The notes: generated by a model not told the origin, from the sequence alone. A stretch of 64,000 nt of DNA from Coxiella endosymbiont of Amblyomma nuttalli (GCF_018107685.1 NZ_CP064834.1:620001-684000); one strand, 5' to 3'; counted from the first letter of the stretch, positions 47,953 to 60,979 are shown. Numbers and translations are program-made.

Positions 47953-48666
47953 ATGAATAATACAAATACGAACGAGAGCGAGTTAGCTAAATTTTCTCAT
48001 CTAGCCGACGATTGGTGGAATCCAGATGGTGATATGAAACCTCTACACCAAATGAATCCTATTCGACTAGCATATATCCGCCAACAAATATCTTTAACTA
48101 ATAAAGCTGTGTTGGATGTAGGTTGTGGGGGGGGGTTGTTGAGCGAGATTTTAGCTACGGGCGGAGCTAAAGTAACAGGCGTAGATATGAATAAAACGTT
48201 AATCGCTGTTGCAAAAAATCACGCTAAACAACAGCAATTAAAAATTGATTATTATTGTGAAGATGTCGAATCCGTAGCAGAAACAGGACAGCGTTTTGAC
48301 ATAGTTACCTGTATGGAATTACTTGAACACGTTCCTGATCCTTTAAGGATGATACAAACTTGTTCAACCCTTACTAAGTCTGGAGGAAAACTTTTCTTCT
48401 CCACTATTAATCGTAATGTCAAGTCCTATTTATTTGCGATCGTTGGTGCAGAGTATATAATGCACTGGTTACCTAAAGGTACACATAGCTATGCGCAATT
48501 TATTCGTCCATCGGAGCTAACCTATTGGGCGCAGACTGCTCAGTTGCGATTAGTAGATCTTACTGGTATTCAATACCACCCATTTAAAAACGAATTCAAT
48601 TTAAGCCGCGATGTTTCAGTTAATTACCTTGCCTATTTTACAAAGCTATGTGATCAAACATCTTAG
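47953..48666 (+). CDS. ubiG: ubiquinone biosynthesis O-methyltransferase
   Basis: Carries out both O-methylation steps of ubiquinone synthesis using S-adenosylmethionine. At 237 residues it has the family N-terminus (FSHLADDWWNPDGDMKPLHQMNPIRL), the SAM motif I VLDVGCGGGLLSEILA, CMELLEHVPDP, and the C-terminal HSYAQFIRPSEL and VNYLAYF. The three glycines 59-61 of motif I are all GGG, a run of nine G (48127-48135) in an otherwise AT-rich gene; slippage there would kill the enzyme. There are no adjacent ubi genes. Confidence 0.95.
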   Translation: MNNTNTNESELAKFSHLADDWWNPDGDMKPLHQMNPIRLAYIRQQISLTNKAVLDVGCGGGLLSEILATGGAKVTGVDMNKTLIAVAKNHAKQQQLKIDYYCEDVESVAETGQRFDIVTCMELLEHVPDPLRMIQTCSTLTKSGGKLFFSTINRNVKSYLFAIVGAEYIMHWLPKGTHSYAQFIRPSELTYWAQTAQLRLVDLTGIQYHPFKNEFNLSRDVSVNYLAYFTKLCDQTS

Positions 48667-48889
48667 TCACTACTATCTTCTGATTTAGCAGAACACTCTA
48701 ATTTAGATATCACATTTAGATATCACACTGGTTTAGTAGACTTCCCTAGCTCTCTCATTTTCGTAATTGTATCACATCTCCCGAGTTTTGTCATCTTTCA
48801 TTATCATACCATCTACCAATTATTATCATCATTACTAACCATCCAACGACTTGTCTGATGAATAAAGAATAGGTGGATATGAGAGAACG

Positions 48890-50473
48890 TTAATGTCGGA
48901 AATGTCTTTGATATGTGAATATCATCGCCATACCTGCTTGATCGACAGCTTTAATAATTTCCTTATCTCGCACAGAACAACCGGGTTGAATTACAGCGGT
49001 GATGCCCGCTTCTGCTGCTATTTTGATACCATCACTAAAGGAGAAAAAAGCATCTGAAGCCATTACGGCATTTTTTAACGATAAACCAGCATTCTCAGCT
49101 TTTATTACGGCAATTTTTGCAGCAAACACTCGACTGGTTTGACCACTTCCAATACCATAAGTGGCCTTATCTTTCGCATAAACAATCGCATTGGATTTGA
49201 CGTATTTTACCACTTGCCATGCAAAATAGAGATCCTGTAATTCTTCTCTTGTTGGGTGGCGTTGGCTGACATCATGAATCATTGTGGGATCAAAGGTAGT
49301 AATATCGGTTTCCTGCGCAAGAAGTCCACCACTAATAGAATAAAAAGAATAACTGAGTTTTGTGTTTTCCAGTGATTTTCCGATTAATAGGCGTAAATTC
49401 GGTTTTGCTTTCAACAGTACTAGTGCTTCATTAGAAAAACTGGGTGCAATGATCACTTCGACAAATTGTCGTGATAGGATTTGTTCTGTGGTCTTTTTTT
49501 CAAGCAAAGTATTAAAAGCAATAACACCTCCAAAAGCAGAGAGAGGATCCGTAGCATAAGCTTTTTCATAAGCGGATAATTGCGTTTTAGCACAAGCAGC
49601 ACCACAAATGGTGGCATGTTTAACGATAACACATGTAGGCATCATTTCAGTACCTTCATAAACAAAACGATAAGCACAATCGCTATCTAAAAAATTATTG
49701 AATGAGAGCGGTTTGCCTTGAATAAGCTCTGCTTCGGTTAGGCTAGAAGATACAGGCGGTATAATACTATAAAGAGCTGCTGATTGATGGGAATTTTCCC
49801 CATAGCGAAGACGAGTTTTCTTTTGAAAAGAAAGTGATAATTGAGATGGGAATAATTCGCTTTCGTTTTCCGAAAGATAAGCTGAAATCTGAGCATCATA
49901 ACGAGAAAGATGTTCAAATGTTTTTTGCGCGAGCCGCTTACGAGTGGAAAGCAGAGTTGAACCTTCATTCATCTCCATTTCTTTTAAAATCAATGAATAA
50001 TCATCGTGATCAATAATGACGGTCACTGCCGAAAAATTTTTTGCGCCAGCTCGTAACATACTATGTCCACCCACATCAATTTGTTTAATAGCTTGCTCAA
50101 TTGAACAATAAGGCATTGCTATCATTTTATGAAAAGGATATAAATTAACAACCAGTAAGTCGATAACTTTAATTGCATGCTGATTAAGCGCTTCATTGTC
50201 AACATTTTGCCAAGCTAATAGACCCCCATATATTTTTGGATGTAACGTTTTCACACGTCCACCCATAATTTCAGGAAAGCCGGTATATTGCGCGGTATCA
50301 ATAACCGAAATTTGATGTTCTCTAAGTAATTTCGCTGTACCGCTGGTCGCCATTATTTCAATACCACGCTTAACGAGCTGCGAAACAAACTCAATAAGGC
50401 CAGTTTTATCAGAAGTGCTAATTAATGCACGCTTAACCGGTAGTTTGACGTTAACGTTATCGGCGAGGTTCAT
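48890..50473 (-). CDS. purH: bifunctional AICAR transformylase / IMP cyclohydrolase
   Basis: Catalyses the last two steps of IMP synthesis. At 527 residues it is full length. The N-terminal cyclohydrolase domain begins VKRALISTSDKTGLIEF and has MGGRVKTLHPKIYGGLL. The C-terminal transformylase domain contains RYGENSHQSAALY, KHATICGAACA with the catalytic Lys-His, and the end segment SVRDKEIIKAVDQAGMAMIF. The ATG 50473 lies inside the end of fis (17-base overlap), so translation is probably coupled. With purD it shows that purine synthesis is retained. Confidence 0.96.
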   Translation of the reverse strand: MNLADNVNVKLPVKRALISTSDKTGLIEFVSQLVKRGIEIMATSGTAKLLREHQISVIDTAQYTGFPEIMGGRVKTLHPKIYGGLLAWQNVDNEALNQHAIKVIDLLVVNLYPFHKMIAMPYCSIEQAIKQIDVGGHSMLRAGAKNFSAVTVIIDHDDYSLILKEMEMNEGSTLLSTRKRLAQKTFEHLSRYDAQISAYLSENESELFPSQLSLSFQKKTRLRYGENSHQSAALYSIIPPVSSSLTEAELIQGKPLSFNNFLDSDCAYRFVYEGTEMMPTCVIVKHATICGAACAKTQLSAYEKAYATDPLSAFGGVIAFNTLLEKKTTEQILSRQFVEVIIAPSFSNEALVLLKAKPNLRLLIGKSLENTKLSYSFYSISGGLLAQETDITTFDPTMIHDVSQRHPTREELQDLYFAWQVVKYVKSNAIVYAKDKATYGIGSGQTSRVFAAKIAVIKAENAGLSLKNAVMASDAFFSFSDGIKIAAEAGITAVIQPGCSVRDKEIIKAVDQAGMAMIFTYQRHFRH

Positions 50474-50735
50474 AGATTTGATAGATAGCCAGTTTTTTTC
50501 GTAATGTACCTCTGTTAATCCCTAAAAGCTTAGCTGCTTTGCTTTGATTTCCATTAGTATGGCGTATTACTACTTTTAAAAGAGACAGTTCCATTTCAGC
50601 CAAGATCATATTATAAAGATTCGCAGGATCTTCACCGTCCAGCTGCGCAAAATAATTTTGTAGTGATTGTTGCACACTGGACGCAAAGAACTGACTAGTA
50701 TTGATCGGTCTAACTTCAGGTTCTTGTACTAGCAT
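50457..50735 (-). CDS. fis: Fis-family nucleoid/regulatory protein
   Basis: A 92-residue DNA-binding protein. The C-terminal helix-turn-helix (NQSKAAKLLGINRGTLRKKL) is nearly canonical for Fis, and the length matches. Fis bends DNA and tunes rRNA and growth-phase genes. The start at ATG 50735 has GGAG six bases upstream. dusB, the usual upstream partner of fis in enterobacteria, is absent; fis is instead fused by overlap to purH. Because the NtrC-type HTH is similar, a Fis-like regulator of another type is a minor alternative. Confidence 0.9.
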   Translation of the reverse strand: MLVQEPEVRPINTSQFFASSVQQSLQNYFAQLDGEDPANLYNMILAEMELSLLKVVIRHTNGNQSKAAKLLGINRGTLRKKLAIYQIYEPRR

Positions 50736-51008
50736 ATCGGCTCCATAGTTACAATTCCTTTAAGGCCTTACTACTCTTATACAGTTGCTTTATGAATAAT
50801 GTAGTGTGGGAAAATCCTTTCTATCAAGTTCTAGCTACTCATTATAAACACCGAAATTTTTAAGCTCAAGAGGAAAACAGCGATAAATTGAGCAAAAATA
50901 TTGATAAAATAAAGCTAAAAATAGAAGCAAATTAATCAATCGGTAGATGAATCTTGATATGTCTTACTACTGAGATTACAATGCCATATCCCTTTTGGAG
51001 ATTTGGTG

Positions 51009-53651
51009 ATGCATGAGAGAAAATCGCAACCCGTTTATCTTAAAGACTATCGCCCGCCTAATTTTTTAATTGATACCGTTCATCTTTATGTTGATCTTTT
51101 CGAAGAAGAAACGTACGTTAGAGCTGTTCTTAATGTTAGACGTAATCCAGCCTCGACTAGAATAGAAGCTCCGTTGACTCTCGATGGCGAAGATATAATA
51201 TTAAAAAGTCTAGCTATCAATGGGTACGAACTACCACCATCAGATTACATGATTGATAGATTTTCATTAACTATTCCTATTGTCCCTAATCAATTCGTAT
51301 TAGACACTAAAGTTGTGATTAAACCACAGGAAAATACGCAACTCAATGGACTTTATAAGTCACGTGGTAATTTTTGCACGCAATGTGAAGCGGAGGGCTT
51401 TCGACGAATCACGTATTTTCTAGATCGCCCTGATGTTATGGCAAAATATACTACTACTATTACAGCTGATAGAATTAAGTATCCTTACTTATTGTCAAAC
51501 GGAAATTTAATTGAAACAAAAATATTAAACCACAAACGGCATCGTGCATGTTGGCAGGATCCTTCAAAAAAATCTTCTTACTTATTTGCTCTTGTGGCTG
51601 GTGATTTTGATGTCTTGAAAGATAATTTTATTACGTGTTCGGGTAGAAAAGTGGCATTACAACTTTATTTGGAAAAGGGATTCAAAGACCAGGGAATGTT
51701 CGCACTAACGGCATTGAAAAAATCCATGCGGTGGGATGAAGAGAAGTTCGGTCGTGAGTACGATCTTGATATTTACAATATGGTAGCGGTTAGCGATTTT
51801 AACATGGGAGCGATGGAAAATAAGGGGCTAAATATTTTCAATACCAAAAATATTTTGGCTAATGCAAAGACAGCGACTGATGATGATTATATTCGTATTG
51901 AAGAAGTTATTGGACATGAATATTTTCACAATTGGTCTGGCAATCGAGTAACTTGCCGTGACTGGTTCCAAATTACTTTAAAAGAAGGACTAACAATGTT
52001 TAGGGAGCAAGCTTTTAGTGAAGATGTTACTTCCAAAAGTGTATCGCGCATTAACGTTGTTAAGATTTTGCGTGATGTGCAATTCCTGGAAGATGCATCT
52101 TCAATGGCGCATTCTATTCGCCCACGTTCTTATATTGAAATCAATAATTTTTATACAGCTACAGTTTACAACAAAGGCGCTGAAGTTATCCGCATGCTCC
52201 AGACTTTATTAGGATCGGGAACTTTCCGTAAAGCAATGGACCTTTATTTTTCGCTTTATGATGGGCAGGCGGTAACAACGGAAGATTTTATTCAAGCGAT
52301 GGAAGATGCTTCTGGTAAACATCTTGAACAATTTAAGCGGTGGTACGATCAGTCTGGGACTCCTGTACTTGAAATTAATAGCGAGTATCATGCAAAAGAC
52401 AAAACATTGACCTTGATAGTGAAACAAACGTGTCTACCTACGCCAGATCAATCTAAAAAATTGCCGTTTCATCTTCCTTTGTCTCTAGGTTTTGTGGGGC
52501 CTGCATGTGGAGACATGCCTACACAGTTAGAAGGAGAAAACAAAGCAATGACAAGCACACGAGTGCTTGAAATTAAAAAGTCAGAAACTGTATTTCGATT
52601 TATCAATGTAAAACATAAACCAATTTTATCATTGCTGCGTCATTTTTCTGCACCCGTACAATTAAATTATCCTTATACCGACGAGGAATTATTATATTTG
52701 TTGCAATATGATATCGATCCTTTCGCCCGTTGGGAAGCAGAGCAACTCTTTGCAAAACGACTCATATTTAAATTGATGGATGATTATCATGAAAAAAAAC
52801 CACTAAAAATGGACGATCGCTTCGTAAAAATCTTTCAGGAAATCATTGAATGGTCTCATAAAGATCCTTGGTACGCAGCGACTTTGCTTTTGTTACCTAG
52901 TGAATCTTATCTAATGCAGTGTATTAAAAAAATGGATATTGAGGCGCTTTTTACGTCTCGTCAATTTGTGAAAAAAGCATTAGCTACAGTGCTTGTCGAT
53001 GACCTAAAAAGCATTTATAGAAGTCATCAATCAGTATGTTATAAATATCATTATACTGATGTAGGGAAACGCGCTTTAAAAAATCGTTGTCTGAATTATT
53101 TAACAGAAACTAACGATAAACTGTATTATCAGCTAGCCTATGAACAATTTAAAAATAGCGATAATATGACAGATACGATAGGTGCTTTTTCAGCGTTGAT
53201 CAATCACGATTGTGAAGAACGTGATCAGATATTGAAGGAATTCTATCAAAAATGGAAAGAACAACCGCTCATTGTCAATAAATGGTTGTCTTTGCAAGCT
53301 TCATCGACCTTACCATCGACATTCGAGACAGTGAGAAAACTCACTCAACATCCTGCTTTTAATATTAAAAATCCTAATAATGTTTATTCTTTACTGGCTG
53401 TTTTTAGTGCTAACGTTATTCGTTTTCATGATACCAATGGGGAAGGTTATCGTTTAATTGCAGATTATGTTTTGAAGATCGACTCCATGAATCCACAAGT
53501 CGCAGCAAGAATTCTGCAACCATTGACGCGCTGGCAAATCATGGATGAAAAACACCAAACATTAATGAAAGCAGAAATCACTCGAATTTCCCAAGCACGG
53601 AGACTTTCGACAAATGTTTATGAAATTGTTACAAAAAGTTTGGCGACGTAG
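51009..53651 (+). CDS. pepN: aminopeptidase N (M1 zinc metallopeptidase)
   Basis: An 880-residue cytoplasmic aminopeptidase that trims N-terminal residues from peptides. The exopeptidase motif GAMENKGLNIF and the zinc site His303-Glu304-x-x-His307 with Glu326 (HEYFHNWSGN then LKEGLT) are intact. The long C-terminal helical domain is complete, and the length is that of gammaproteobacterial PepN. The start is ATG 51009 with GGAG eight bases upstream; in-frame TTG and GTG codons just before are not needed. It is divergent from fis-purH. Confidence 0.95.
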   Translation: MHERKSQPVYLKDYRPPNFLIDTVHLYVDLFEEETYVRAVLNVRRNPASTRIEAPLTLDGEDIILKSLAINGYELPPSDYMIDRFSLTIPIVPNQFVLDTKVVIKPQENTQLNGLYKSRGNFCTQCEAEGFRRITYFLDRPDVMAKYTTTITADRIKYPYLLSNGNLIETKILNHKRHRACWQDPSKKSSYLFALVAGDFDVLKDNFITCSGRKVALQLYLEKGFKDQGMFALTALKKSMRWDEEKFGREYDLDIYNMVAVSDFNMGAMENKGLNIFNTKNILANAKTATDDDYIRIEEVIGHEYFHNWSGNRVTCRDWFQITLKEGLTMFREQAFSEDVTSKSVSRINVVKILRDVQFLEDASSMAHSIRPRSYIEINNFYTATVYNKGAEVIRMLQTLLGSGTFRKAMDLYFSLYDGQAVTTEDFIQAMEDASGKHLEQFKRWYDQSGTPVLEINSEYHAKDKTLTLIVKQTCLPTPDQSKKLPFHLPLSLGFVGPACGDMPTQLEGENKAMTSTRVLEIKKSETVFRFINVKHKPILSLLRHFSAPVQLNYPYTDEELLYLLQYDIDPFARWEAEQLFAKRLIFKLMDDYHEKKPLKMDDRFVKIFQEIIEWSHKDPWYAATLLLLPSESYLMQCIKKMDIEALFTSRQFVKKALATVLVDDLKSIYRSHQSVCYKYHYTDVGKRALKNRCLNYLTETNDKLYYQLAYEQFKNSDNMTDTIGAFSALINHDCEERDQILKEFYQKWKEQPLIVNKWLSLQASSTLPSTFETVRKLTQHPAFNIKNPNNVYSLLAVFSANVIRFHDTNGEGYRLIADYVLKIDSMNPQVAARILQPLTRWQIMDEKHQTLMKAEITRISQARRLSTNVYEIVTKSLAT

Positions 53652-55715
53652 CTTTCAAGTTAAGTGCTGAGAAAGTAGCTTTATCATTTCACAAATGGTC
53701 CTGTTGAGATATAAAATTGATTCATCAATGAAATTCTGATTTGTTTTTGTTGTTTTGTTTTTGTTGTTTAGTATAATGGCCAGTAGTTATCCGTTCATTT
53801 GTAAGACTACCATCTTTCAATTAATCTCATATATCCCCACTAAAGAAACGATTAAACAATCTGTATGGATGGGGAAATTTTGTGTCGATACTACATGAGG
53901 ATCAAAGAAAGTAATTCGATAATCAATGTTGGTTACATTTATTTAATTATTTCTAATAAGTTGATGATTTTAATGGTAATGAATAAGTCATAATCTAAAG
54001 TGTTAATATCGCTTGTACATGAAATAAATCCAGCGAGATTGATAATTTGGATATAATTTAATCAAAATTGCTTAATTCTCCAAAGTGTTAAAATAATGTA
54101 AAGGATAAGTTCATGTATTGCAAATGGAAATTAATCACTGTTCCATATTAGTTCTAGTTGTAGCTTGCTTGTTGCTACAACTAACGTCACAGTTAACGTA
54201 TACATGCCGCCGAAGAATCGTAACGTGATGAGCATATGTAGTTTTTATGTATGAATATATGATCAGAGCACAATCAATTTCTATATTCACTTAACATGTA
54301 ATCATGACTTTATAGCGAGATCATTATTTTATAAAAATACCGACCGTGATGTAAACCACTGATCATGTTTATTGAGCAATGTCGCTCCGTGCATTTACCT
54401 GGAAAGTCTAAATTTATTGTATGTGATTGTTTAATTTTTCAAATTCACAAATTAGATGGCACACTACCAATTGTTGAATTTTATTGTAGATTAATATGTC
54501 AGATCATATTTCAGACCATAGAGGTTTAAAGTAATGTGATAATATTGACAATATAATAAGTGAAAACATGCACTTGCCGAAAAATTACACAATCGGTTAA
54601 AAGCAAAATAGTAAAAATACAAAATTCCATTGCATTGGAAGCCTAATGTATACAACTAGAAATTCTGAATTTTAAGTGCACTTTTGAATAGAAAAATTTC
54701 ACTAAACACAATTCTAATTTTGTGTAAGCATGTGGAGATATGTTTTCTATGAATTCTATGATAAAGACAACTGCTTAAAAATAAACAAGCTGTTGATATC
54801 ATAATGAAGTTAACAAATGCAATAAAAGTGCGTATCAGTCAATCAATCCAGTATCAGTCATGTCGAGCATAGCAGCTATTTTACCGATATAGAAGCCGAT
54901 TATCGTAAAATGGTAAGATATAATTAAGAGGATAGTATGCGTATCCATGTAATTTGTTTGAAAATTACTGCAAGACCGACTAACATCACAAAAATAGGAT
55001 GAATTTATTTTCAATAGTATAGTGTTCTAGTTATTTCTCAATTGAATTTGCCATAATCCTTTTTGACATTGGGATTTGCTCGACGGGGTTTGAAATCCAT
55101 AGAATCTTGATTGTATCGCTTAGTGATAAAGTATCTAACGTTAAATCGAGTATAAATATGAACAGAAAAATAATAATCCGCCAAAAAGTGATGTCTTGAT
55201 GATATAGTTAGTTAATTCAATAAAACCACCATTTCTCAAAGATGTGGTGACGAAATTCCAAACATGTGATCGAAATTTCAAACGTGTGATAAGGGATATT
55301 CAAAAAGAAATCACCAATCAATCCTAATAGTGCACAACTAAATAACCCACAAGCTTATATACTAAGTCGAATCCTATATATCCATAGTCATAGATTTCAT
55401 TTTACCATTCATAAATAACATTCTTAATTCTATTCAGATTCCTAAAAAAATTTAATGTACGAATATAGTATTGGAATCATTGAAACAATATCGTTGCATC
55501 AATATTCTCAACATAATAGCCGATCAAAAATCTCATGGTGTAAGTACCTATAATTCGCAGTACCGAGAACTTTCTCTTTAATACCCAAATTCACTAGAGA
55601 ATTTTCCGTAGTAATCGGTAGTACAAGTGCACAAAGACAACTAAACTATAAACGTTGTAGGAAATTTATTTTTATATTTATTCCATAGGTTATTAGAGTT
55701 ATTAGAAAAATGAGT
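53652..55715. other. 2.06-kb gene-poor stretch
   Basis: No intact gene. A 14-bp unit TTTGTTTTTGTTGT is tandemly duplicated at about 53741-53768. A 54-codon frame at 54365-54529 (beginning MFIEQCRSVHLPGKSKF) has no ribosome-binding site and is not called. No terminator is visible for the thiamine operon at the right end. Confidence 0.5.
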
Positions 55716-57173
55716 CTAAGCGCTATTTACATAGCAGGCTAACTTATTTAAGAAGGAAAAGACAGTTTTTTGTGGCATTATTGATTTCGTCACGGCTGAG
55801 ATAACTGATATATTTTCTGCTCCAGCAGTCAAAACAGCTTCTAATCGCTCTAAATTAATTCCTCCTATAGCTACTACGGGATAAGGGGAAATTTTGCACC
55901 AATATTGAAGCCAAGACAAACCTCTCGGTGAAAAAATCATAGGTTTAGAAGTCGTTTGATAAATGGGGCCGAAAGCGATATAAGATGGTTGAATCGCATG
56001 GACTCTAGCCAGTTCATAAAGCGAATGTGTGCTGATTCCTAATCGTAAGCCAGCTTTACGAATAGCTGAAACATCAGCTGTTTCTAAATCCTCCTGCCCT
56101 AAATGAACACCATAAGCACCTTCTTCAATTGCGAGTTGCCAATAATCATTAATGAATAATTTTGCTCGATATTCTTTGGCTAAACGAACACTCTCTATTA
56201 TAGCGGCTCTCACCACGGATAATTGACCATTTTTAATGCGCAGCTGTATGGTATGAACACCCCAAGATAATAATTGTCGTACCCATTCAACAGTATCAAC
56301 AATCGGATAAAAACCTAATCTGCCACAATGTAAAAAAGGCACTCGGGGAAAATGTATTTTTGGCATTACCCATGGAAAATCGATCACATTCTTTGGAAAT
56401 CCGTTTCGCCCAAGTAGTATATTTGTATTAATTTTAAAATGATTCCGGATGCTCTGTTGAATGTACATTTTTGCTATTACTAACGCATCATTCAATGAAT
56501 AGCCTAACGCAAGAGCACTACTAATGGCTGAACTTAATGCACAACCTGTGCCACGTACATTGATTCCATTCATTTTAGCATGTACTAACCAGAACTCTTC
56601 TTTGCCATTTGTGAAAAAATCACAAGCTTTTTGATAGTTTAGATGTCCACCTTTTAACAATACAGCATTCACACCGTATTTCAACAACTCATGAGCGGCC
56701 ACTGATATTTCTTCTAATGAATTTATTTTTCTATTAATTAATATCTCAGCTTCAGGAATATTAGGGGTAAGCAAACTCAATCGTGGAAAAACCATTTTTA
56801 TTAAGATATCAATAATCCCAGTCTGATTCAAAAAAACACCAGAAGTCGAATTAAAAACAGGGTCACAAATAACTGTTCCACTATAATTCTGTAAGTAAGC
56901 AGTAACGATTAAGATGGTGGCTTTGGTTCCGAGTAAACCTAATTTAATAACCGTTGGCGGTAGTGTTTTTAATGCTGCAATTTGAGACTGAATGGATTCA
57001 GAATCGCAATAACTAACTTTAAAGACAGTCTTTGCATTTTGCGCGGTAATGGTAGTTAAAACGGTTGCTACATGCACATCAAAATCTTGACAAGTCAAGA
57101 TATCAGCTTGACACCCCGCACCCCCAGAACAGTCCGATCCACCAATAGACCATACGACCGGTTTTTTACTCAT
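55716..57173 (-). CDS. thiDE: fused HMP(-P) kinase and thiamine-phosphate synthase
   Basis: A 485-residue bifunctional protein. Residues 1 to about 260 are ThiD, which phosphorylates hydroxymethylpyrimidine: [34 protein letters not shown] and the catalytic [10 protein letters not shown]. Residues about 285-485 are ThiE, which joins pyrimidine and thiazole: [54 protein letters not shown] and [12 protein letters not shown]. Both active sites look intact. It is the last gene of the operon; its ATG overlaps the thiG stop by eight bases. The fusion would pass HMP-PP directly between the two steps. Confidence 0.93.
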   Translation of the reverse strand: MSKKPVVWSIGGSDCSGGAGCQADILTCQDFDVHVATVLTTITAQNAKTVFKVSYCDSESIQSQIAALKTLPPTVIKLGLLGTKATILIVTAYLQNYSGTVICDPVFNSTSGVFLNQTGIIDILIKMVFPRLSLLTPNIPEAEILINRKINSLEEISVAAHELLKYGVNAVLLKGGHLNYQKACDFFTNGKEEFWLVHAKMNGINVRGTGCALSSAISSALALGYSLNDALVIAKMYIQQSIRNHFKINTNILLGRNGFPKNVIDFPWVMPKIHFPRVPFLHCGRLGFYPIVDTVEWVRQLLSWGVHTIQLRIKNGQLSVVRAAIIESVRLAKEYRAKLFINDYWQLAIEEGAYGVHLGQEDLETADVSAIRKAGLRLGISTHSLYELARVHAIQPSYIAFGPIYQTTSKPMIFSPRGLSWLQYWCKISPYPVVAIGGINLERLEAVLTAGAENISVISAVTKSIMPQKTVFSFLNKLACYVNSA

Positions 57174-57948
57174 TTTCTTTTATCAAGAGAGGTTTTCCTA
57201 GTAGTGGTGTTGTTGCTTTTGCAACATTTCTAGGCCCAATCATTCCAGCTTTATAGGCTAAACGGCCTGCTTTAATAGCATGGGCAAATCCTTTGGCCAT
57301 TGAAACAGGATCACAGGCTAACGCGACGGCAGAATTTAATAACACTGCATCAAACCCCATTTCCATGACTTTTGTCGCATGCGATGGTTTACCAATACCT
57401 GCATCGATAATCAATGAGATATCAGGAAATCTTTCTCGTAAGAGATATAATGCGTAAGGGTTAGCTAACCCGCGCCCGCTTCCGATAGGAGCAGCCCATG
57501 GCATTAAAACACGACAACCGGCATCTACCAGACGTTGACATAAAATCATATCTTCCGTACAATATGGTAATACCTCAAATCCCTCTTTAATCAGGATATC
57601 GGCAGCTCTGATAAGTTCAAACGGATTCGGTTGCAGAGTATATTCATCACCAATAATTTCTAATTTAATCCAACAGGTATTAAATAATTTTCGGGCCGCT
57701 TGTGCTGTCAGTACCGCTTCATTCACGGAATAGCATCCTGCTGTATTGGGTAACAGATAACAATTTAGCGATTGTAGTAACTGCCAAAAATAGTTCTTTT
57801 TTTGTGTGGATAACTGCCGGCGCAGTGATACAGTAATCACTTCAGTTTTTGATGCACTAATGGCCTCACACATGATTTTTGGAGAAGGATATTGCGCAGT
57901 GCCTAAAAGTAATCTTGAATCTAGTTGGATTTCACCAATAGTCCACAT
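57166..57948 (-). CDS. thiG: thiazole synthase
   Basis: Forms the thiazole phosphate moiety from deoxyxylulose-5-phosphate, dehydroglycine and ThiS-thiocarboxylate. It has 260 residues from ATG 57948, which has GGAGG about seven bases upstream inside the thiS stop region; the frame extends five codons further. The Schiff-base lysine is Lys95 ([11 protein letters not shown]). [36 protein letters not shown] and [14 protein letters not shown] are the family phosphate-binding segments. It lies between thiS and thiDE with overlaps or near-overlaps on both sides. Confidence 0.95.
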   Translation of the reverse strand: MWTIGEIQLDSRLLLGTAQYPSPKIMCEAISASKTEVITVSLRRQLSTQKKNYFWQLLQSLNCYLLPNTAGCYSVNEAVLTAQAARKLFNTCWIKLEIIGDEYTLQPNPFELIRAADILIKEGFEVLPYCTEDMILCQRLVDAGCRVLMPWAAPIGSGRGLANPYALYLLRERFPDISLIIDAGIGKPSHATKVMEMGFDAVLLNSAVALACDPVSMAKGFAHAIKAGRLAYKAGMIGPRNVAKATTPLLGKPLLIKENE

Positions 57949-57950
57949 GA

Positions 57951-58163
57951 TTAACCTCCGCACATAGCAGTAATCACTTCAATTCGGTCGCCCGATTGAA
58001 CGATAATTTTTTCATAATTGGTGTTATTGATTATTGTTTCATTAATTGCCACCACAAAGGTACCGGTGAAATTTTTTTCAGATAATAATGCTTGTAACGT
58101 CATTTTTGATGTAATCATCTGTTGTTTCCCATTTAAAAAAACATCAATCATTTTCATTTTCAT
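57951..58163 (-). CDS. thiS: sulfur carrier protein ThiS
   Basis: A 70-residue ubiquitin-like protein ending in Gly-Gly (AMCGG), the tail that is adenylated and converted to a thiocarboxylate. [12 protein letters not shown] and the [14 protein letters not shown] segment fit the family. The first ATG (58163) overlaps the thiO stop in an ATGA arrangement and has GGAGAGGTG just upstream; ATG at residue 5 is possible. The adenylating enzyme ThiF and sulfur donors are not in this window and must act from elsewhere. Confidence 0.92.
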   Translation of the reverse strand: MKMKMIDVFLNGKQQMITSKMTLQALLSEKNFTGTFVVAINETIINNTNYEKIIVQSGDRIEVITAMCGG

Positions 58164-59179
58164 TTCACCTCTCCTTTTAGTTTTCGCATAACCTCACTAA
58201 TTACAGCAGGTGCTAGCAAAAAACCATGACGATATAAACCGTTAATAGCTACTAAACCTGGCTCGCAATAAATACGCGGTAAATTGTCAGACAGTGCTGG
58301 ACGTAAAGCCGTTACTGTTTCTAAAATTCTTGCCTCCGCAAATCCAGAATGAACGCTATAAGCTGCGGATAATAATTCTAAACATGTACGAACTGAAATA
58401 GGGGAATCATCTTCCGATTCAATCTCACTCGCACCGACAAGATAATTATGATTAGGACGTGGAACAATATAAACATTGTAGCGGGGATGCAGCAATCGAA
58501 TGGGGTGATCTAAATTAACGTTCGGTGCGTATAGATAAATTAATTCTCCTCGTACCGGACGCAAATCATCAAATCGATCACCAGCTCCGATACCACGACA
58601 ATCAAACACACAATCAAACGAATATTGTCTCTCTGCTGTAGACACGCGATAAGGTATTATTTTTTCTACAAACGTTCTTTCATACCACTGCACCTTTTTT
58701 AAATCTTTGACTAGTGCTTTTAAAAGTGCACGTGAATCCAAATGGGCTTCTTGTGGTAAGAAATACCCTTCTGCAAAATTTAATTCTGGCTCGAGTTGTT
58801 GAAGAATAGACCGGGACAATTGCTTAATATAAGCTACTTGTATTTTATGCTGTATTTGTTTCTTCCAACGTTCTTTTTCCATCTTATCATTGGAATGAAC
58901 AATTACGATGCTGCCTCTCTGCTGAAAATAAACAGGCTGTGACAATAAAGATAACCATAACGGCCATTGTTTTAAAGCATATGTGCCTAGATCGAAAATA
59001 ACTCGATTCGACATTTCACACTCGGCCAGTGGCGATAACATACCTGCGGCTGCATAGGCCGCGCTCTTCCGTCCGTCTTTCCCCCCCCTATCAAACAGGG
59101 TAATGTGCCAACCTGCGAGACCTAATTGCCAAGCTAACAGACGCCCTATTAATCCAGCGCCAACAATTCCCGCTCGCAT
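58160..59179 (-). CDS. thiO: glycine oxidase
   Basis: A FAD-dependent amine oxidase that turns glycine into dehydroglycine with O2, supplying ThiG; it replaces the oxygen-sensitive ThiH. At 339 residues it has the Rossmann motif AGIVGAGLIGRLLAW, LSPLAECEMSN, and the C-terminal LRPALSDNLPRI and GLYRHGFLLAPAV motifs. Codons 31-33 are written through a run of eight G (complement of 59081-59088), a slippage-prone spot near the N-terminus. It starts two bases after thiC and overlaps thiS by four. Confidence 0.92.
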   Translation of the reverse strand: MRAGIVGAGLIGRLLAWQLGLAGWHITLFDRGGKDGRKSAAYAAAGMLSPLAECEMSNRVIFDLGTYALKQWPLWLSLLSQPVYFQQRGSIVIVHSNDKMEKERWKKQIQHKIQVAYIKQLSRSILQQLEPELNFAEGYFLPQEAHLDSRALLKALVKDLKKVQWYERTFVEKIIPYRVSTAERQYSFDCVFDCRGIGAGDRFDDLRPVRGELIYLYAPNVNLDHPIRLLHPRYNVYIVPRPNHNYLVGASEIESEDDSPISVRTCLELLSAAYSVHSGFAEARILETVTALRPALSDNLPRIYCEPGLVAINGLYRHGFLLAPAVISEVMRKLKGEVK

Positions 59180-59181
59180 GC

Positions 59182-60935
<1,754 letters not shown>

Positions 60936-60951
60936 AATATATATGACGAAC

Positions 60952-60979
60952 TCTTTAAAAAGCAAGCAAAATATGTCAA
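60952..60979 (-). promoter_or_regulatory. possible sigma-70 promoter of the thi operon
   Basis: A perfect -35 TTGACA (60979-60974, minus strand) and a -10-like TAAAGA (60957-60952) with a 16-base spacer. It would start transcription just upstream of the riboswitch-like element, leaving a leader of about 150 bases. Confidence 0.35.

Noticed and set aside
49818-49836. Palindrome-like text in purH
   Set aside because: Low-complexity A/T-rich run (TTTCTTTT with AAAAGAAA); not distinguishable from codon composition.
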